Shown: positions 1 through 10,899 of the stretch, one piece after another | Numbering within the stretch: position 1 is the first letter of the stretch | Layout of the letters: every line of letters begins with the position of its first letter | Assembly: GCA_023213395.1 (NCBI GenBank) | Contig: CM041465.1 | Coordinates: 171,251,741-171,315,740, forward strand | DNA: 64,000 bases | Reading direction: 5' to 3' | Source: Cycas panzhihuaensis | Taxonomy: Eukaryota > Cycadophyta | The notes under the pieces: model-generated | What the model was told of the DNA's origin: nothing | Databases searched by the model: none | Seen by the model: the letters and a program-made list of their open reading frames with translations, nothing else | Position numbers and translations under genes: made by a program

Positions 1-35
1 GAGCTACAAGAAACAACCAAATGTTGCTCTCTCCT

Positions 36-268
36 TGAGGTGACACAAGCTAGTCACACTCATAAACATGAGATAAGATTGGTTAAGATTTAATATATCC
101 AAATGCTAATTAATTAATAATTGAGAAATGATGAATGATATTTGATATTACATAGACCAAATATATTTATAGTCCATCTATGGAAGGTTATGTTCATTTA
201 CAAATAGATATGACTCTTCACTTAATTTAATTATGATTATTTATGCCTAAATATACCATTTAGGCTCA
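36..268 (-). repeat. 3' LTR of gag-only element, copy 1
   Basis: About 233 bp; starts TGAGGTGAC just after the copia remnant and ends GGCTCA on the plus strand. A purine-rich tract on the minus strand (AAGAGTGGAGAGC, within about 272-286) lies next to it and would be the polypurine tract. Same sequence as 3223-3456, 23348-23580, 24918-25150 and 28110-28343. Confidence 0.82.
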
Positions 269-999
269 TTACAAGCTCTCCACTCTTGAAAGGCTTCATC
301 CTTAAAGCCTACTTAAATAGAATAGTCTTCGTATGAGTAACATAATGTCGTATAGATTTATGAGATTCACATGTCAATTTAAATCGCAATAGAATTAAAC
401 ATGTGATTCAAAAGATACTTTGTTCTAGATTCTCGTTAATCTTTTATTAAACCATGGTATTATAGACCATGGTCTTCTAGTTTGATAAGACTTCTGGCTT
501 TGTGATAATGACATGGTATATTTATTTATTAAGTAGATTGTTGTTAAGAAATCCCAAGGAATCTTCCACTCAATATTATAATTAGGTATCTTGATTTTTT
601 GAGATTTTTATTGATTTTCTATTGTACTTTGAATTTCGATTATGGAGATATCTAATTCGATTTCTTCAACTTTTATAGGAATAAAAGGAATATTGATGAT
701 GGTTCTCAAATAAATGATAGTATTTAGGCAATATTAAAGTGACCATATTACAAGATCTTTTTTCTATATATTTATATTACTATTTGGTGTCGATTTTTCA
801 GATTTGTCATCATTAGTTATTAATCCTGATTTATTGATATTAGGAGGAGTAACATATTTGTTGTCATTAATGTCAGGAGTTAATTTTTCACTGGATGGTT
901 TATTTTCTAATGGAATAATTTGGCGATATATTTTATCATTAGATTCTTGTTTATTGATATCTTTAGTGGAAATGATATGATGAGTAGGGACATCTCATT

Positions 1000-1739
1000 T
1001 TTAAATTCTCTAATTGTCATCTTTATCTACATGCGAAAATGGTTTTTTTAGAACCTTCAAATTATTGTTCATATCACGTTCTTGGTTGTTTATCACCTTC
1101 ATTAATATGTTTGGATGTGCATCCTTTTAGAAGTTTATTAATTCTTGATTCTTTCTCACTTGTGCTTTTTCCTTTTGAATTATTACCAGCAATATTATGT
1201 CATTAAGGCTTATTAGTTTCATAGATGAATCTAGTTATGATTGATGTTCGAATGTCATTTGATGAGGGGGGTTTTACTTCATCTATTTTTTACTTCACTA
1301 GATTTTCTTTAGGGCTCAATTCAGTAGTAAATTCTATTTGTACTTTAGGAACAATAGTGTCATTCTCTTTAAATTGATTTTTAAATACTATTGAGAACAG
1401 TTCCTAAGTTATAGTTTTATGGTTTTCATTTTTTTGTTCTTGTGACTAATTTTGCCACCAATTGAATGCCGTTTTATACATGTGTAGTGAGGTATATAAT
1501 TTTTTTTTCTTCATCATTTATGATGTTTTGATGTAAGAAAAAGTCTTCTAGCTCTTATAACCATTTGAGGGCATATTCCTTTAGCCCATAGAACTGAGAG
1601 ATGCTAAACTTTTTCTTAATCTTTAATCTATCAAGTAAAGTAATCATAATTTAATGTATTCGACTTTTGACATATCTTGTCTATGTGTTGGATTTAAATA
1701 GTCTAATTCTTTCAAATATTTTGATAGAGAATATTCCAT
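1000..1739 (-). pseudogene. gag: Gag (Retrotrans_gag type), decayed, copy 1
   Basis: Structural protein of the gag-only element. Read on the minus strand from an ATG at 1739, the frame starts MEYSLSKYLKELDYL. It then shows the Ty3-type gag pattern: a tryptophan-centred helix ('ALKWLQELEDFF'), a spacer, then 'TAFNWWQ' matching the usual hydrophobic-A-x-x-WW motif, then 'LFSIVFKNQFKE'. Several stops interrupt it, at glutamine- or tryptophan-like codons. Toward 1000 it becomes lysine/asparagine-rich and I cannot fix the C-terminus. No zinc knuckle is visible. The copy at 25870-26623 keeps the same frame. Confidence 0.7.
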
Positions 1740-3206
1740 GGTAATGTTTTAAAAGTAACATCATCGTTATTTTTATATTATATTATGTAGATATTAGATG
1801 AGATGATGTAACGTAAGTTATGATTTAGGTATAAATAATAATTGATATGAAAGTAGGTTAAGCCTCTTAATCAGTATAATATATTAGGATTGCATTAACA
1901 TACACACAATTCTAACTCTAAACTTAATAAATGAATAATATATTTATGTCGTTAGTCCTTTGATTGTGGTTATATATGTATCACTATACTACCTTATGCA
2001 GATGTAGGTAAGGTAACTATGGCCTTTCTTAAAAGCACTTAGAATATTTGATAGTCAAAAAGATTAATTTGATCATATAAGCGATGTGATTTGATAAGTG
2101 ATTATAAGTTCTTATAAATAATTTATGTTAAATAATAATATGAACAATTCTAAGATAAATATGAAGAACACTGTGCAGTATATTTAACTATTGAAATATA
2201 TTATGAATATATGATATATAAGTGTTAATAATGATATGGAAAGTGATTATATCATATATTTTAGAATTTATGAATAATGGCACAGATGCTAAAAGATAAA
2301 TGTAAATAATTATAAATGAATATAAATAAGCAATGCATAATATATTTAGACTGTTGAGATATATTATGAGTGTATTATATATATGAGAAAAAATATTTTT
2401 TAATAAGCCACATATAAAAAGTATGAAGAAAGGAGCGGCAAATAGAATAAAGAAAAGTGATTTTCAGAAATGATGTACCAGATTATTAAGGCAACTATGT
2501 GTAATATAATATGTCGATTGAATATAAGTAGTGATACTGGTATTATTAATGCTATCATAATATTATTCCATATATTATTTATACACACTATAAATGGGCT
2601 AGATGGACATAAAAAGACTGAACACTGATGATTTATTTACCGAACAATGGATAGCATGAAAAACTAAACAACCCAAGAGGATAGCCTAACAGATGACCAT
2701 TCAAATGATGGCAAATAACATACTATGATGACGAGTGACAAATTTAGGCTATGTATCACAAGTAGATATCTAGCTAAGTGGTGGACGATAAGAATTTTAT
2801 ATAGGTGATTATTTTTAATGGTCGTTGATATATTAATATAAATGTGTAAATAAACATTAAAGTGATTAGTATTATATAATAGTTTATACAATATTATACA
2901 AATGGAGTAATATAGTTGATAATTATGAGTGCCCTCCTATACTTATATGGTTACACGCTATGAATATATATAGCATACAACATTATTGGTTTATGCCTCT
3001 AGCAACAATGACACTGTAAGCTCTTACAGAAGACTTGATCATAAACTTTTTAGTTTATTTGTAGTACCAAGGTCTTGTATTAGTCAAATTCAATTGTAGG
3101 TGTTTGGTATTAAGGTATGATGTTAAATAAGATGTTATCACAGTGTTGAAGTGCTAAGATATATATATATATATATATATAATAATTTATAGCACTATCA
3201 GAATTT
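1740..3206 (-). other. Long non-coding leader of gag-only element, copy 1
   Basis: About 1.47 kb between the primer binding site and the gag ATG. Very AT-rich, with only short frames that do not match between the two copies as proteins. Holds a (TA)n run at about 3160-3181 near the primer site. An unusually long leader for so small an element; possibly a packaging or expression region, which is inference. Confidence 0.6.
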
Positions 3207-3220
3207 GGGCTCTGATACCA
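3207..3220 (-). other. Primer binding site (tRNA-iMet type), gag-only element copy 1
   Basis: Plus strand reads GGGCTCTGATACCA, the reverse complement of TGGTATCAGAGCCC, the initiator-methionine tRNA primer site common in plant LTR elements. Two bases separate it from the LTR, which fixes the element as minus strand. Confidence 0.88.
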
Positions 3221-3222
3221 CT

Positions 3223-3456
3223 TGAGGTGACCCAACCTATTTGTGCTCATAAATAGTAGGCAAGGTTGGTCAAGATTGAATATACACAAAGGATAATTGA
3301 TTAATAATTAATAAATGATGAATGATATTTGATATTACATTGACCCAATATATTTATAATCTATCTATGGAAGGTCATGTCCATTTACAAATAGACATGA
3401 CCCTTTACTTAATCTAATTATAATTGTTTATTCTTAAATACACCATTTAGGCTCCA
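3223..3456 (-). repeat. 5' LTR of gag-only element, copy 1
   Basis: About 234 bp, same sequence as 36-268. Its outer end runs into CCATGGAAGTTGAATAC, which resumes the copia RNase H frame. The last two LTR bases are changed or lost, and the expected repeat of the left flank (CTCCT) is missing, so a small deletion probably followed insertion. The same edge occurs at 28343, so the loss predates the segmental duplication. Confidence 0.8.
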
Positions 3457-3805
3457 TGGAAGTTGAATACAAAATAATTATTCATGTCAACACTATAATA
3501 ATTTGGCTATGCAAGATTCTTGTAGAGCTTGGACTTCATCAGACTCGAGCCATTGCTCTCTTTTCTAACAATCAAAGTGTTTTGAAGATGACTAAGAATC
3601 TTGTCTTCCATATCAAAACCGAACACATAGAAGTCCATCATTACTTTATCTATAAGCATATGCAAAATGGAGAAGTTGACTTAGTATACTAACTGACTAA
3701 AGACCAAGTGATAGATATCTTTACCAAATAACTTGGGAGACCAAATTTCAGAAGGTTTTGGCATGACCTCAACGTCAAAACAAATAGAGTTGTCATTGAG
3801 GGAGG
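3457..3805 (+). pseudogene. Copia RNase H C-terminus and polypurine tract, copy 1
   Basis: End of a Ty1/copia polyprotein. The frame reads MEVEYK (the usual S-T-E-A-E-Y block), then 'IIWLCKILVELG', 'NNQSVLKM', 'TEHIEVHHYFI', 'DQVIDIFTK' and 'LGRPNFRRF', all standard late copia RNase H motifs in order. The upstream part of the domain (ending 'KKQPNVALS') ends at base 35, on the other side of the nested element. Stops sit at 'VY*LTKDQ' and 'TK*LG'. GAGGGAGG at 3798-3805 is a polypurine tract abutting the LTR. The rest of gag-pol is absent. Confidence 0.85.
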
Positions 3806-4218
3806 TGTGAAAACATTTAACAACACCTTATTTATAATTATATTTTTGTGCATCTTATATCCTTGATGTGCCATGATGTAATTCAAATGTAATGTAATAT
3901 TATCTCATATCTATCCCCTTACTAAAAAATGGACCAATAATATTTGCCTATTATATCAATCACTGAGATTTATTTGTAAGGCATATCTTCATCTCTAAAT
4001 TATACCTAAACACCCTCATTTATACATTAAATTATTATGTATACAAAAGCTCTATCAAAATATAGATCGATGGTGTAATTAGTTTACCCGTCGTAGTTCT
4101 TTGTTATCAATTTGCTTTATTCTGTTGTCTATTGTATATTATTTATGTTGTTCCTTCTTTTATATCTTTTATATTTGTACACAAATATGTTATCTTGATC
4201 TTGTTTATGAATTTTACA
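3806..4218 (+). repeat. Copia 3' LTR, copy 1
   Basis: Begins TGTGAAAAC straight after the polypurine tract and ends TTTTACA, so the termini are near-inverted repeats. About 413 bp; the other copy (28693-29095) begins TGTTAAAAC. Next to it starts gypsy integrase sequence, so the copia remnant lies inside a gypsy element. Its 5' LTR is not seen. Confidence 0.72.
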
Positions 4219-4220
4219 TA

Positions 4221-4972
4221 GAGGTCCTCAATAGAACTTTAGAGATATATCTATGTTGTTTTTCCTCAAAACACCAAAATTAATAAAGGTGTTGGTTAGC
4301 TCTAGTAGAATATTGGTATAATTCCTTACACCACTCTACAATTAGCATGCCCTCTTTCATGGCCCTACATAGTTATCCCCTACCTTCCCATTAAACATTG
4401 ACCACTAACTTGCATACAACCTCAATATAACAGAAATTGTAAAATATGGACAAAATCCTAAACACCCTCAAACAAATCTTGGCAATGGCTTAGAGTCATA
4501 TAAAGCAACGTGATGACTTCCACCACTCTTATTGAATCTTTTCTATTGGTGATATGGTCTTTATTCACCTCCAACTATATAAATAACAATCACTCTACCA
4601 CAATAGAAACCATAAACTTAATCCTTGATACTATGGTTCTTATAAGGTTAGCCTACACATTGATAAAGTTGCTTATGCCCTTGAACTCCCTTCTGATACT
4701 AAGATCTATAATGTCTTCCATGTGTCATGTCTAAAAATGCCCCTTGGAAAGTATATTATATCATAGACCACTCTCCTAAACCTTGTTGAAGAGTAACTCC
4801 TAACTATTCCCCCAGACTATATTTTGGAAACTAAACACCTCCATCTCTAAAATAGGATTGTTTCAAACATTCAGTGTAATTGACTGGCAACATACCTAAA
4901 GAAGTGATATGGAATTTGGATGAATTCATCAAGAAGCATCCACATTTATTACGTTATGGGGACTAAGGTCTC
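4221..4972 (+). pseudogene. Gypsy integrase C-terminus and end of pol, copy 1
   Basis: Ty3/gypsy integrase tail with post-integrase extension. Translation gives 'EVLNRTLEIYL' (the S-E-x-x-N-R-x-L-E block with the catalytic glutamate region), 'LALVEYWYNSLHHSTI', 'GDMVFIHLQLYK', 'AYALELPSDTKIYNVFHVSCLK' and 'WMNSSRSIHIYY'. These are the usual order of gypsy/chromovirus integrase ends. Multiple stops and frameshifts. Same region at 29098-29850 and, more completely, at 33890-34610. No convincing full chromodomain. Confidence 0.8.
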
Positions 4973-4985
4973 AGGGTAGGGGACA
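4973..4985 (+). other. Gypsy polypurine tract, copy 1
   Basis: AGGGTAGGGGACA immediately before TGTTATATAACG, the LTR start. Same tract at 29849-29861 and 34649-34660. Confidence 0.75.
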
Positions 4986-5324
4986 TGTTATATAACGACT
5001 AGTTATTGGCAGAACTCTTATCAATGTACTCCTTGTTAGTAAGAAGCAGATGTTAATTTTGACCATTAAAATGTGTGTGTGGGCTACTGAAGGCCACTAA
5101 TAGAAATAAAGGTCGAATACCTTTCCAATGTGATTCATTGACTAAACAACCATTTTACCTATTTAAGGCCCTATGGATGTAAAAGAAGATTAGTTTAGAA
5201 TATGAAATTGCTATTGCCCATTTGGTGGATTTTTTTGGTATTTGTTTTAGTGTTCATTTATGCTCTTTCTATATTTTATTCTTCTATTTTATGTTTAGGT
5301 GCAAAGAAATACTAGGATGAACCA
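4986..5324 (+). repeat. Gypsy LTR, copy 1, between a polypurine tract and a primer site
   Basis: 339 bp from TGTTATATAACG to GAACCA; the other copy (29862-30200) has the same length. A TATA-like TATTTAAGG near 5160 is a likely LTR promoter. It is preceded by a polypurine tract and followed by a tRNA-iMet primer site, so one LTR serves as both the 3' LTR of one internal region and the 5' LTR of the next. Confidence 0.75.
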
Positions 5325-5331
5325 TATTAAG

Positions 5332-5343
5332 TGGTATTAGAGC
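5332..5343 (+). other. Gypsy primer binding site, copy 1
   Basis: TGGTATTAGAGC, one C-to-T change from the initiator-Met tRNA primer site TGGTATCAGAGC, seven bases after the LTR end. Same at 30208-30219. Confidence 0.78.
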
Positions 5344-5849
5344 TTGGTTATGTGATGAAGGGGACCTATGCAATAAGCAAAAATCAAGATTTTTTTTTCC
5401 AACCAAATTAAGTACTCTCTTTGTATAAGTAGAGATTAAGGAAAGACCTTCTCTCAATACTCTTTCCACATAAAGACCGAGGAATAGAACCAATGGCATT
5501 CACTTGGTGGCTATCCTTTCCCCTTCTACTCTTCATTCTCAGATAGATAATTTTGTATGGAGACCACCCAAAGTAGTTAAGTAGAGACGTTATACCAGGG
5601 ATTTATAAAGATCATAGTAATCTATCATTTTGGCTAAGTGTATTGTGGTTTTTCTGCCCCTTACATGAAAGATTAGAAATAACACTCCTGAATAAACCAC
5701 TAAACATAATGTGGCTACAGAATTATATCTCCACATAGCTTTGATTATATAGAAGGACCCCTATAGGTCCTAAATCCTTCCTAGTGTAGGTAACCTATAA
5801 GTTACTAAAGTCATATAGAGTTGTACTTAGGCAATAATAGGATCTCTGG
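5344..5849 (+). other. Gypsy leader remnant, no coding seen
   Basis: Aligns with 30220-30764 apart from two indels. I see no gag frame before similarity ends at 5818, where unrelated LRR sequence begins within a few dozen bases. Confidence 0.5.
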
Positions 5850-6960
5850 ATAAATTCCTTCCTCTATTGGCGATCTTTAACAACTGAGATACCTTGATCT
5901 CCATCAAAACCAATTGACAGGAAGGATACCAGAGACTCTGGGAAATTGTTGGTGTATGGAATTGCTAGATATGTCCTAAAATAGATTCATTGAAGACATA
6001 CCGCAAAATGTTGCCAGCCTTCCAAATTTACTTAAATATTTCAATTTGTCGATCAACTCTCGGTGAGGCTCCTTGCCTTTGGAGATCGGTCAGATGGCAA
6101 AGGTCTTAGCTATAGATATTTCTATGAATCGCTTAGACGGTGCCATTTCGGGCACCCTTAGAGGTTGCTCGACTCTATAATACCTCAATCTTTCTCATAA
6201 TGGATTAGAAGGGGGTATGTCTCCAGATTCGTTTGGCCAACTAAGAAGTCTCCAGGACATGGATCTCTCTTTCAATGGCTTATCCAGAAGAATGCCAGAG
6301 TCCTTGCAAACGCTCAATATGCTTGCTCACTTGAACCTCTCTTTTAATAACTTGAGCGGAGAAATCCCAAGACCAGGGGTGTTTACCAATCTTACCAGTG
6401 CATCGTTTATAGGAAATCCTGGCCTTTGTGGATCGTGGATACATTTGCCTGCATGTCTCATACATACGGGAAACACACGATTCTCGCACCGCGCAGTTCT
6501 CAAATGAATAATAGTGTCGGTAGCTGCTGCTGACGGTCTTATATTGTTCATCTTACTCGTGGGCTTCTTTCAGAGTCGCAATTGGTATCTTAAGCATTTA
6601 GATCTCTCCAAAGGTTTTATGCCAAAACGAGGGCCCCCAAGGATTTCATATCAGGAGCTTCTTACTACAACTAATGGTTTGGTTTCGACTAGGCCAACTT
6701 GCTAGGAGTTGGTAGGTTTGGGTCTGTCTATAAAGCCATTCTTTGTGACGGAACCACGACTGCCATAAAGGTGTTTCCTTTGCAGAACGAAGAGTATGAC
6801 AAAAGTAGAGAACGACTTTAAGATGAGTTGGTACTAATTTGTGTGTACATGAATTTGGAGGGGGTGGAAGAAATAATATAAAGAAAAGGGATCCTATGAC
6901 ATTGTCATTTTAGACTATTTGTCCATTCATCTTCTATGCTCATTATGTATCTATCTTTCA
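5850..6960 (+). pseudogene. LRR receptor-like kinase pseudogene, 3' half (LRRs, TM, kinase start)
   Basis: Plant membrane receptor-kinase remnant. From about 5850 to 6400 the translation shows leucine-rich repeats of the L-x-x-L-x-L-x-x-N-x-L-x-G-x-I-P type (for example 'LDLHQNQLTGRIPETLGNC', 'LNLSFNNLSGEIP'). The usual juxtamembrane cap follows ('FIGNPGLCG'), then a hydrophobic segment ('AAADGLILFILLVGFF', about 6517-6570). After a frameshift comes the kinase P-loop GVGRFGSVYK (about 6705-6734) and the subdomain II A-I-K (about 6762-6770). The rest of the kinase is missing. There are several stops, one just before the membrane segment at 6505. The tail from about 6838 matches 38223-38340. 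The N-terminal half is absent, yet that half is what the copy at 36703 keeps. Confidence 0.88.
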
Positions 6961-6968
6961 AATAATAA

Positions 6969-7318
6969 AGTAGTGTAGATTGTTATAGTCTGTGAGCACC
7001 GATACGTAGCCCGTATATTCAAAGCCACAATGTATATTGATTTATAAAAGATTTTTGAGCAAAAATAAAGTAGGATTGTGTAGATTTATGAGATAGGTTA
7101 TTTTTTATTTTTTCGTAAAAATTGCATCAATCAAGTCATTTTGAATTGTTTTTTTTTTTTTTTTTTTTGTATGATAAAAAATGGTCCACAGACATGTAAT
7201 CATTTTTTTATTTTTATTTTTTCAACTATGTGGAGAGTAAATGGGAGGGTTGAGTACCCTCTCCCCATCTCTCCCCACTGAAGTCCCCTGAAGGCGCCTA
7301 TCGGCGTAACAAATATAA
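6969..7318. other. 350 bp segment present here, absent from the paralogous flank
   Basis: The flanks match 38330-38352 directly, but this segment has no counterpart there. It is bordered by similar strings (CAAATAATAAA before, CAAATATAATAAA after). It holds a T run at 7149-7168 and a pyrimidine-rich, GC-richer stretch near 7255-7300. No coding or transposon ends recognised. Either an insertion here or a deletion between repeats in the other copy. Confidence 0.55.
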
Positions 7319-7685
7319 TAAAAAAAAAACAACACTTCTTTGAGAGTAAGGATGAAAGAAGAGAGAGGAAATGAGTGAGGTAAGAGACAATGCACTCAAG
7401 TATGGGATGGGACATGGGTACAAAAGGCTAAGATGACATGATATTAGATGTGATATAAGTATAAAGAGGATAAATAATATGTGATTATAATTAATATTAA
7501 AAAAATAATATCAAGTATGCATGTACAAATAAATCCACGATAATTATTTGCAATCACAACAATCACCCACTTGATACTAATTTTGAGGATGAAATAAGAT
7601 TTCAAACTATCAATTATTTATGAAAATGATAAAGAATATATAAATAAGCTCTTATGCAATTATTGTTTAAATGCTCGAAGCTATT
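7319..7685. repeat. Shared downstream flank of the two LRR pseudogenes
   Basis: Matches 38347-38705 over most of its length, including the CACTTCTTTGAGAGTAAGGA and CAATCACCCACTTGAT strings. The latter, on the minus strand, resembles a polypurine tract (CAAGTGGGTGATTG), so a decayed minus-strand LTR may form part of it. This alignment extends the LRR duplication beyond the gene. Confidence 0.65.
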
Positions 7686-8959
7686 CTAATAATTAATCAA
7701 TAATACATAAAATATGCTAATAATTATTTTAATACTCAAGTAAAAGTCCTTTTGTCAAAACATCCTAAAAAATAAACTCGTGCATATTCTCTTAATAAGA
7801 CTTAAAGGCAGGGTATACAATAATTTTACAAGAGGCTACCATCATAGCCAAATAAACACAAATCAAACCATAAGAATATTGTAACATCATAAACTTTTCT
7901 TCAAAAATTACTTTTTCACAAGTGAAACTAAAATAATATATGATCTATATGTTGATCATGCTACTTATGTTACTCATGTAGGGGTATGTGTCAAAATTGT
8001 AACTAAAATAACTTTTAAAAAAACTAAATTTAATATCAATATTTATCATAAAAAAGGTAGGTATAAAAGGCTTCCATTTTTTATAAGAATAGAAGAGTAC
8101 CCAAAGCTACAATATGATATGCTCAATGCAATTTACAATGATGCCATGAATAAAAAGTTAAAGATTCACTAAAAATATAAAATTATATAATTCCTAAAGT
8201 AAAACTCAAATTTATTGAGGATAAGGGGATGGAGACCCTTCCTCCTCTCCCTTTAATGTCCTAATCTATGTGTTTCTTCTATGAGTCTTAGGACACTTAA
8301 GAGCTTGTACGGATAGTAGATTCATACTTACACTTCAATGTAGATATTTGATAGGAGTGGAAGATTAGTTGGGAGTGTAGAAATTTTAGCTTGTTTTGAT
8401 ATAACATATTAACAAATGTATATGAGTAGAATATGTATTAACCATTAATGTATTCATAAATATATACGCATCAATAATTACATGATCATTCAACAATATA
8501 AAGGATAATAAAGGTAATCAAAGAGTTAATCATAAAATCATAATATGACACAATGCTTAACATGAAAAGCCTGTGCATGGAAAAAATCACCTCTAGAAAT
8601 CACGCATAAGATATCATATTATATAATAAACTTGACTTTGTTACTTCTTCATATCTACAATGTGAGAAAGAACACAAGAAAAATGGAGGTAGATGGAGTG
8701 GTGATGGAGATGAAGTGTACCAAATAAAGACACACCATAATGAACCTAAATAAAACTAATATTTGATTAACAAAATATAACTTTATAATGCATAGGGTGG
8801 TGTGCTTATAATAGCACAAGATCACCCTTAAACCTTAGTTCTTATATTATTTTATTAACCTACCTCTAACTTGACCTATCACCCATTTCCTATATTATTT
8901 AATTAGCATAACACTAACCTGACTAACCTAACTTAATTCCATGTGAACACTATTATCCT
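7686..8959. other. AT-rich sequence without recognisable content
   Basis: No frame longer than background and no protein motif recognised on either strand. Probably decayed retroelement. Confidence 0.4.
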
Positions 8960-9020
8960 AACCTAATTTTATATGGTGAGGATCACCATATGCCCTCCCC
9001 CCTTAGGTGCTTTACCCCCA
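8960..9020 (-). other. Candidate polypurine tract with perfect inverted repeat
   Basis: On the minus strand a purine run (AAGGGGGGAGGGCAT) is followed by a 9-bp perfect inverted repeat at 8971-8991 (ATATGGTGA, GGA spacer, TCACCATAT). This resembles a polypurine tract next to the start of an LTR lying to the left. No partner LTR found. Confidence 0.4.
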
Positions 9021-9554
9021 AAGCATCTAAATACATGAATACATATGATTACCACCTCCTGTTGTTGTTAGGATGTTTATAGTAGATGTTTCATCCTTCT
9101 ACCATAATATGAAAACTACTATTGCACTTGATATTAGAGAAGAATGATGCTTTATATACACTTTTTCTGTTGAATAGGAATATGCATCGAATAAGTGAAG
9201 TCCCTTTTATTGGATATTATTATCAAAGAAATGAGGACCCATGGTGTAATAATGTGGGGATCTACAAAATTAGGGATCTAATTACTCCTACAAGATGGAT
9301 AAGGATGACACCTCTATTTTATACTTAAGCTCTTTTTTAATGCTTACACATTTACACTACATGGTTGAGTGATATTGGTCCTTTAAAAGTTCACCTTGTT
9401 TAACATGTAACTCATAATTTTCTTCTAAGGTGATAAACTCCATGTTGATCACATTGTGATTTAGTGGAGAGCTAAGTAAAGGGATTTCAACATGCTTATT
9501 CGAAGTTGATAGACAAGAAAAATTTATATCAACCATGGATTTTATTTCCCTAAT

Positions 9555-9587
<33 letters not shown>

Positions 9588-9828
9588 GGTCCTTCCTCTC
9601 ATAAGGGAACTTTGATTAGAAATGAGTTCTTTATGTGCTAGTGGAGAGAAAATTTAAGGAGACCTATAGTGTTCAAGATATCATTTATGTACCCACCACT
9701 AAAGGTATAATTTTCAATTATAGAATACCTTAACAAATCTTCTCATACACGGTTAGGTTAACCTCCTTAGAGTATGTGGGTAAGGTTATATGTTAGTCAT
9801 CAAAAGTGACTAAACCATAAAGACTAAA
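9021..9828 (-). other. Possible minus-strand retroelement 3' region; TTC microsatellite
   Basis: Minus-strand frames between about 9330 and 9540 stay open for longer than their surroundings, but I recognise no domain. A (TTC)n run lies at about 9557-9583. Confidence 0.3.
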
Positions 9829-9845
9829 ATGAAGAAGTTGGGTCA

Positions 9846-9985
9846 TGATATCTATCTATCTATCTATCTATCTACCTATCTATATATCTATCTATCTATC
9901 TATCTATCTATATATACATATATATATACACATACACACACACATACACACATATGTATGTATACATATATACATACATATGTAT
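9846..9985. repeat. Compound microsatellite (CTAT)n, (TA)n, (CA)n
   Basis: CTAT tetranucleotide repeats at about 9848-9911, followed by TATA/CATA and CACACA runs to about 9985. The plus-strand tyrosine/serine/isoleucine-rich frame across it is a product of the repeat, not a gene. Confidence 0.9.
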
Positions 9986-10899
9986 TCATGTACAATATAA
10001 ATCTTTATGAAATTATAAGATCTAATGGTAAACTTTAATATCTAGTACAAATAAAGTGCAAAATATATTACATAATAGCCTAAAATTAAGCCCACAAAAT
10101 AAGGATTCTTCTAGAATAGATGAAATTGAATTTTAAGTCCATATGGAAAAGATATAGGTAAAACTATAAATGTTGGTGCTAAAATTTCAAGATGGCTCTT
10201 TTAATTAAGTTTTAGCCCCTTTGAAAAAGTGAACTTGGTCACTCTATCTCATGCATATGAGCTCTAGTGGACTTCACTTATAAATAAGCTAATGTTTAAT
10301 ATTTATAACCTTGCATTATAAATGATAGAGGAAAAAAATTATATTATACTTATGCATTAATTAACTAACAAATGATGGTAGACAATAAGGGTTCAAAGAT
10401 GTATTTTGAGCTCTATAGAAATCAAATTCATTGGAAATTGTAGAAGGGAATGTACCTCTACATTTACTTCAATTTCCCATTTAGAAAAATGAATATTGCT
10501 ACATGTGGAGGGAGATCCATGTTATTAAACATTGTATAGGAAATAACCAAGTGACAAATTGAGTGGCCACTTCATAGAGATAATGTCTTTGATAAAATGA
10601 GATTATATAATTTGTTCATTTAATTGTTAATAGCCATAAGAAATATCAATAGCTTTGGCTTGAATATGGTATTTCAAACTTGCAAAAATCCCTAAATTAT
10701 ATGGAGACAGCAAAACTTTCCTCACTACTTATCAATTATTAATGAAGTCAAACTTTGCATCACTTGTATAATGCCTTATTAAAGTAATTTCAAATCTATC
10801 AGCCTTTTAATGTGGATATATACATTCAAAATCTAAAATCTATGCACCATACACCATTCTTTGTTTAAGCATTCAAACTAGCATAGAATATATTCTCAT
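9986..10899 (-). other. Decayed interior of copia family E, pol region not readable
   Basis: Lies directly downstream (minus strand) of the family E gag and zinc-knuckle remnant, so protease/integrase would be expected. I cannot identify either with confidence. Confidence 0.35.

Larger units (their letters stand above)
36..3456 (-). mobile_element. Gag-only LTR retrotransposon (TR-GAG-like), copy 1
   Basis: Non-autonomous LTR element read on the minus strand. Two direct repeats of about 233 bp (36-268 and 3223-3456) begin TGAGG and end GGCTCA as seen on the plus strand. A reverse-complement primer binding site lies directly inside the right one (3207-3220), so the right LTR is the 5' LTR. 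Inside there is about 1.47 kb of leader without recognisable coding, then a gag frame (about 1739 down to 1000), then about 0.7 kb to the 3' LTR. I find no protease, RT, RNase H or integrase motif. The element sits inside the conserved serine stretch of a copia RNase H. A 5-bp target duplication is not preserved at the right edge. Confidence 0.82.
1..5818. repeat. Segmental duplication, copy 1 (left end off window)
   Basis: The whole block aligns with 24883-30764 in the same orientation and order: copia RNase H remnant, minus-strand gag-only LTR element, copia RNase H end, copia LTR, gypsy integrase end, gypsy LTR and leader. By eye the copies differ by roughly one base in twenty in the parts I aligned, with several indels (about 65 bp extra near 5660-5730 here; about 115 bp extra near 30370-30490 in the other). 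Similarity starts at base 1, so the true left end lies outside the window. It stops at 5818, where the LRR pseudogene begins in this copy and a SINE-like sequence begins in the other. Confidence 0.9.

Noticed and set aside
31-3461. 5-bp target duplication of the gag-only element
   Set aside because: CTCCT on the left has no match on the right (ATGGA or TGGAA). Only a deletion could explain it, which I cannot show.
7200-7415. 71-codon minus-strand frame
   Set aside because: Low-complexity frame over poly(T)-flanked sequence, not conserved in the paralogous flank.
9829-10038. 69-codon plus-strand frame rich in Tyr, Ser, Leu and Ile
   Set aside because: It is the translation of a CTAT/TA/CA microsatellite.
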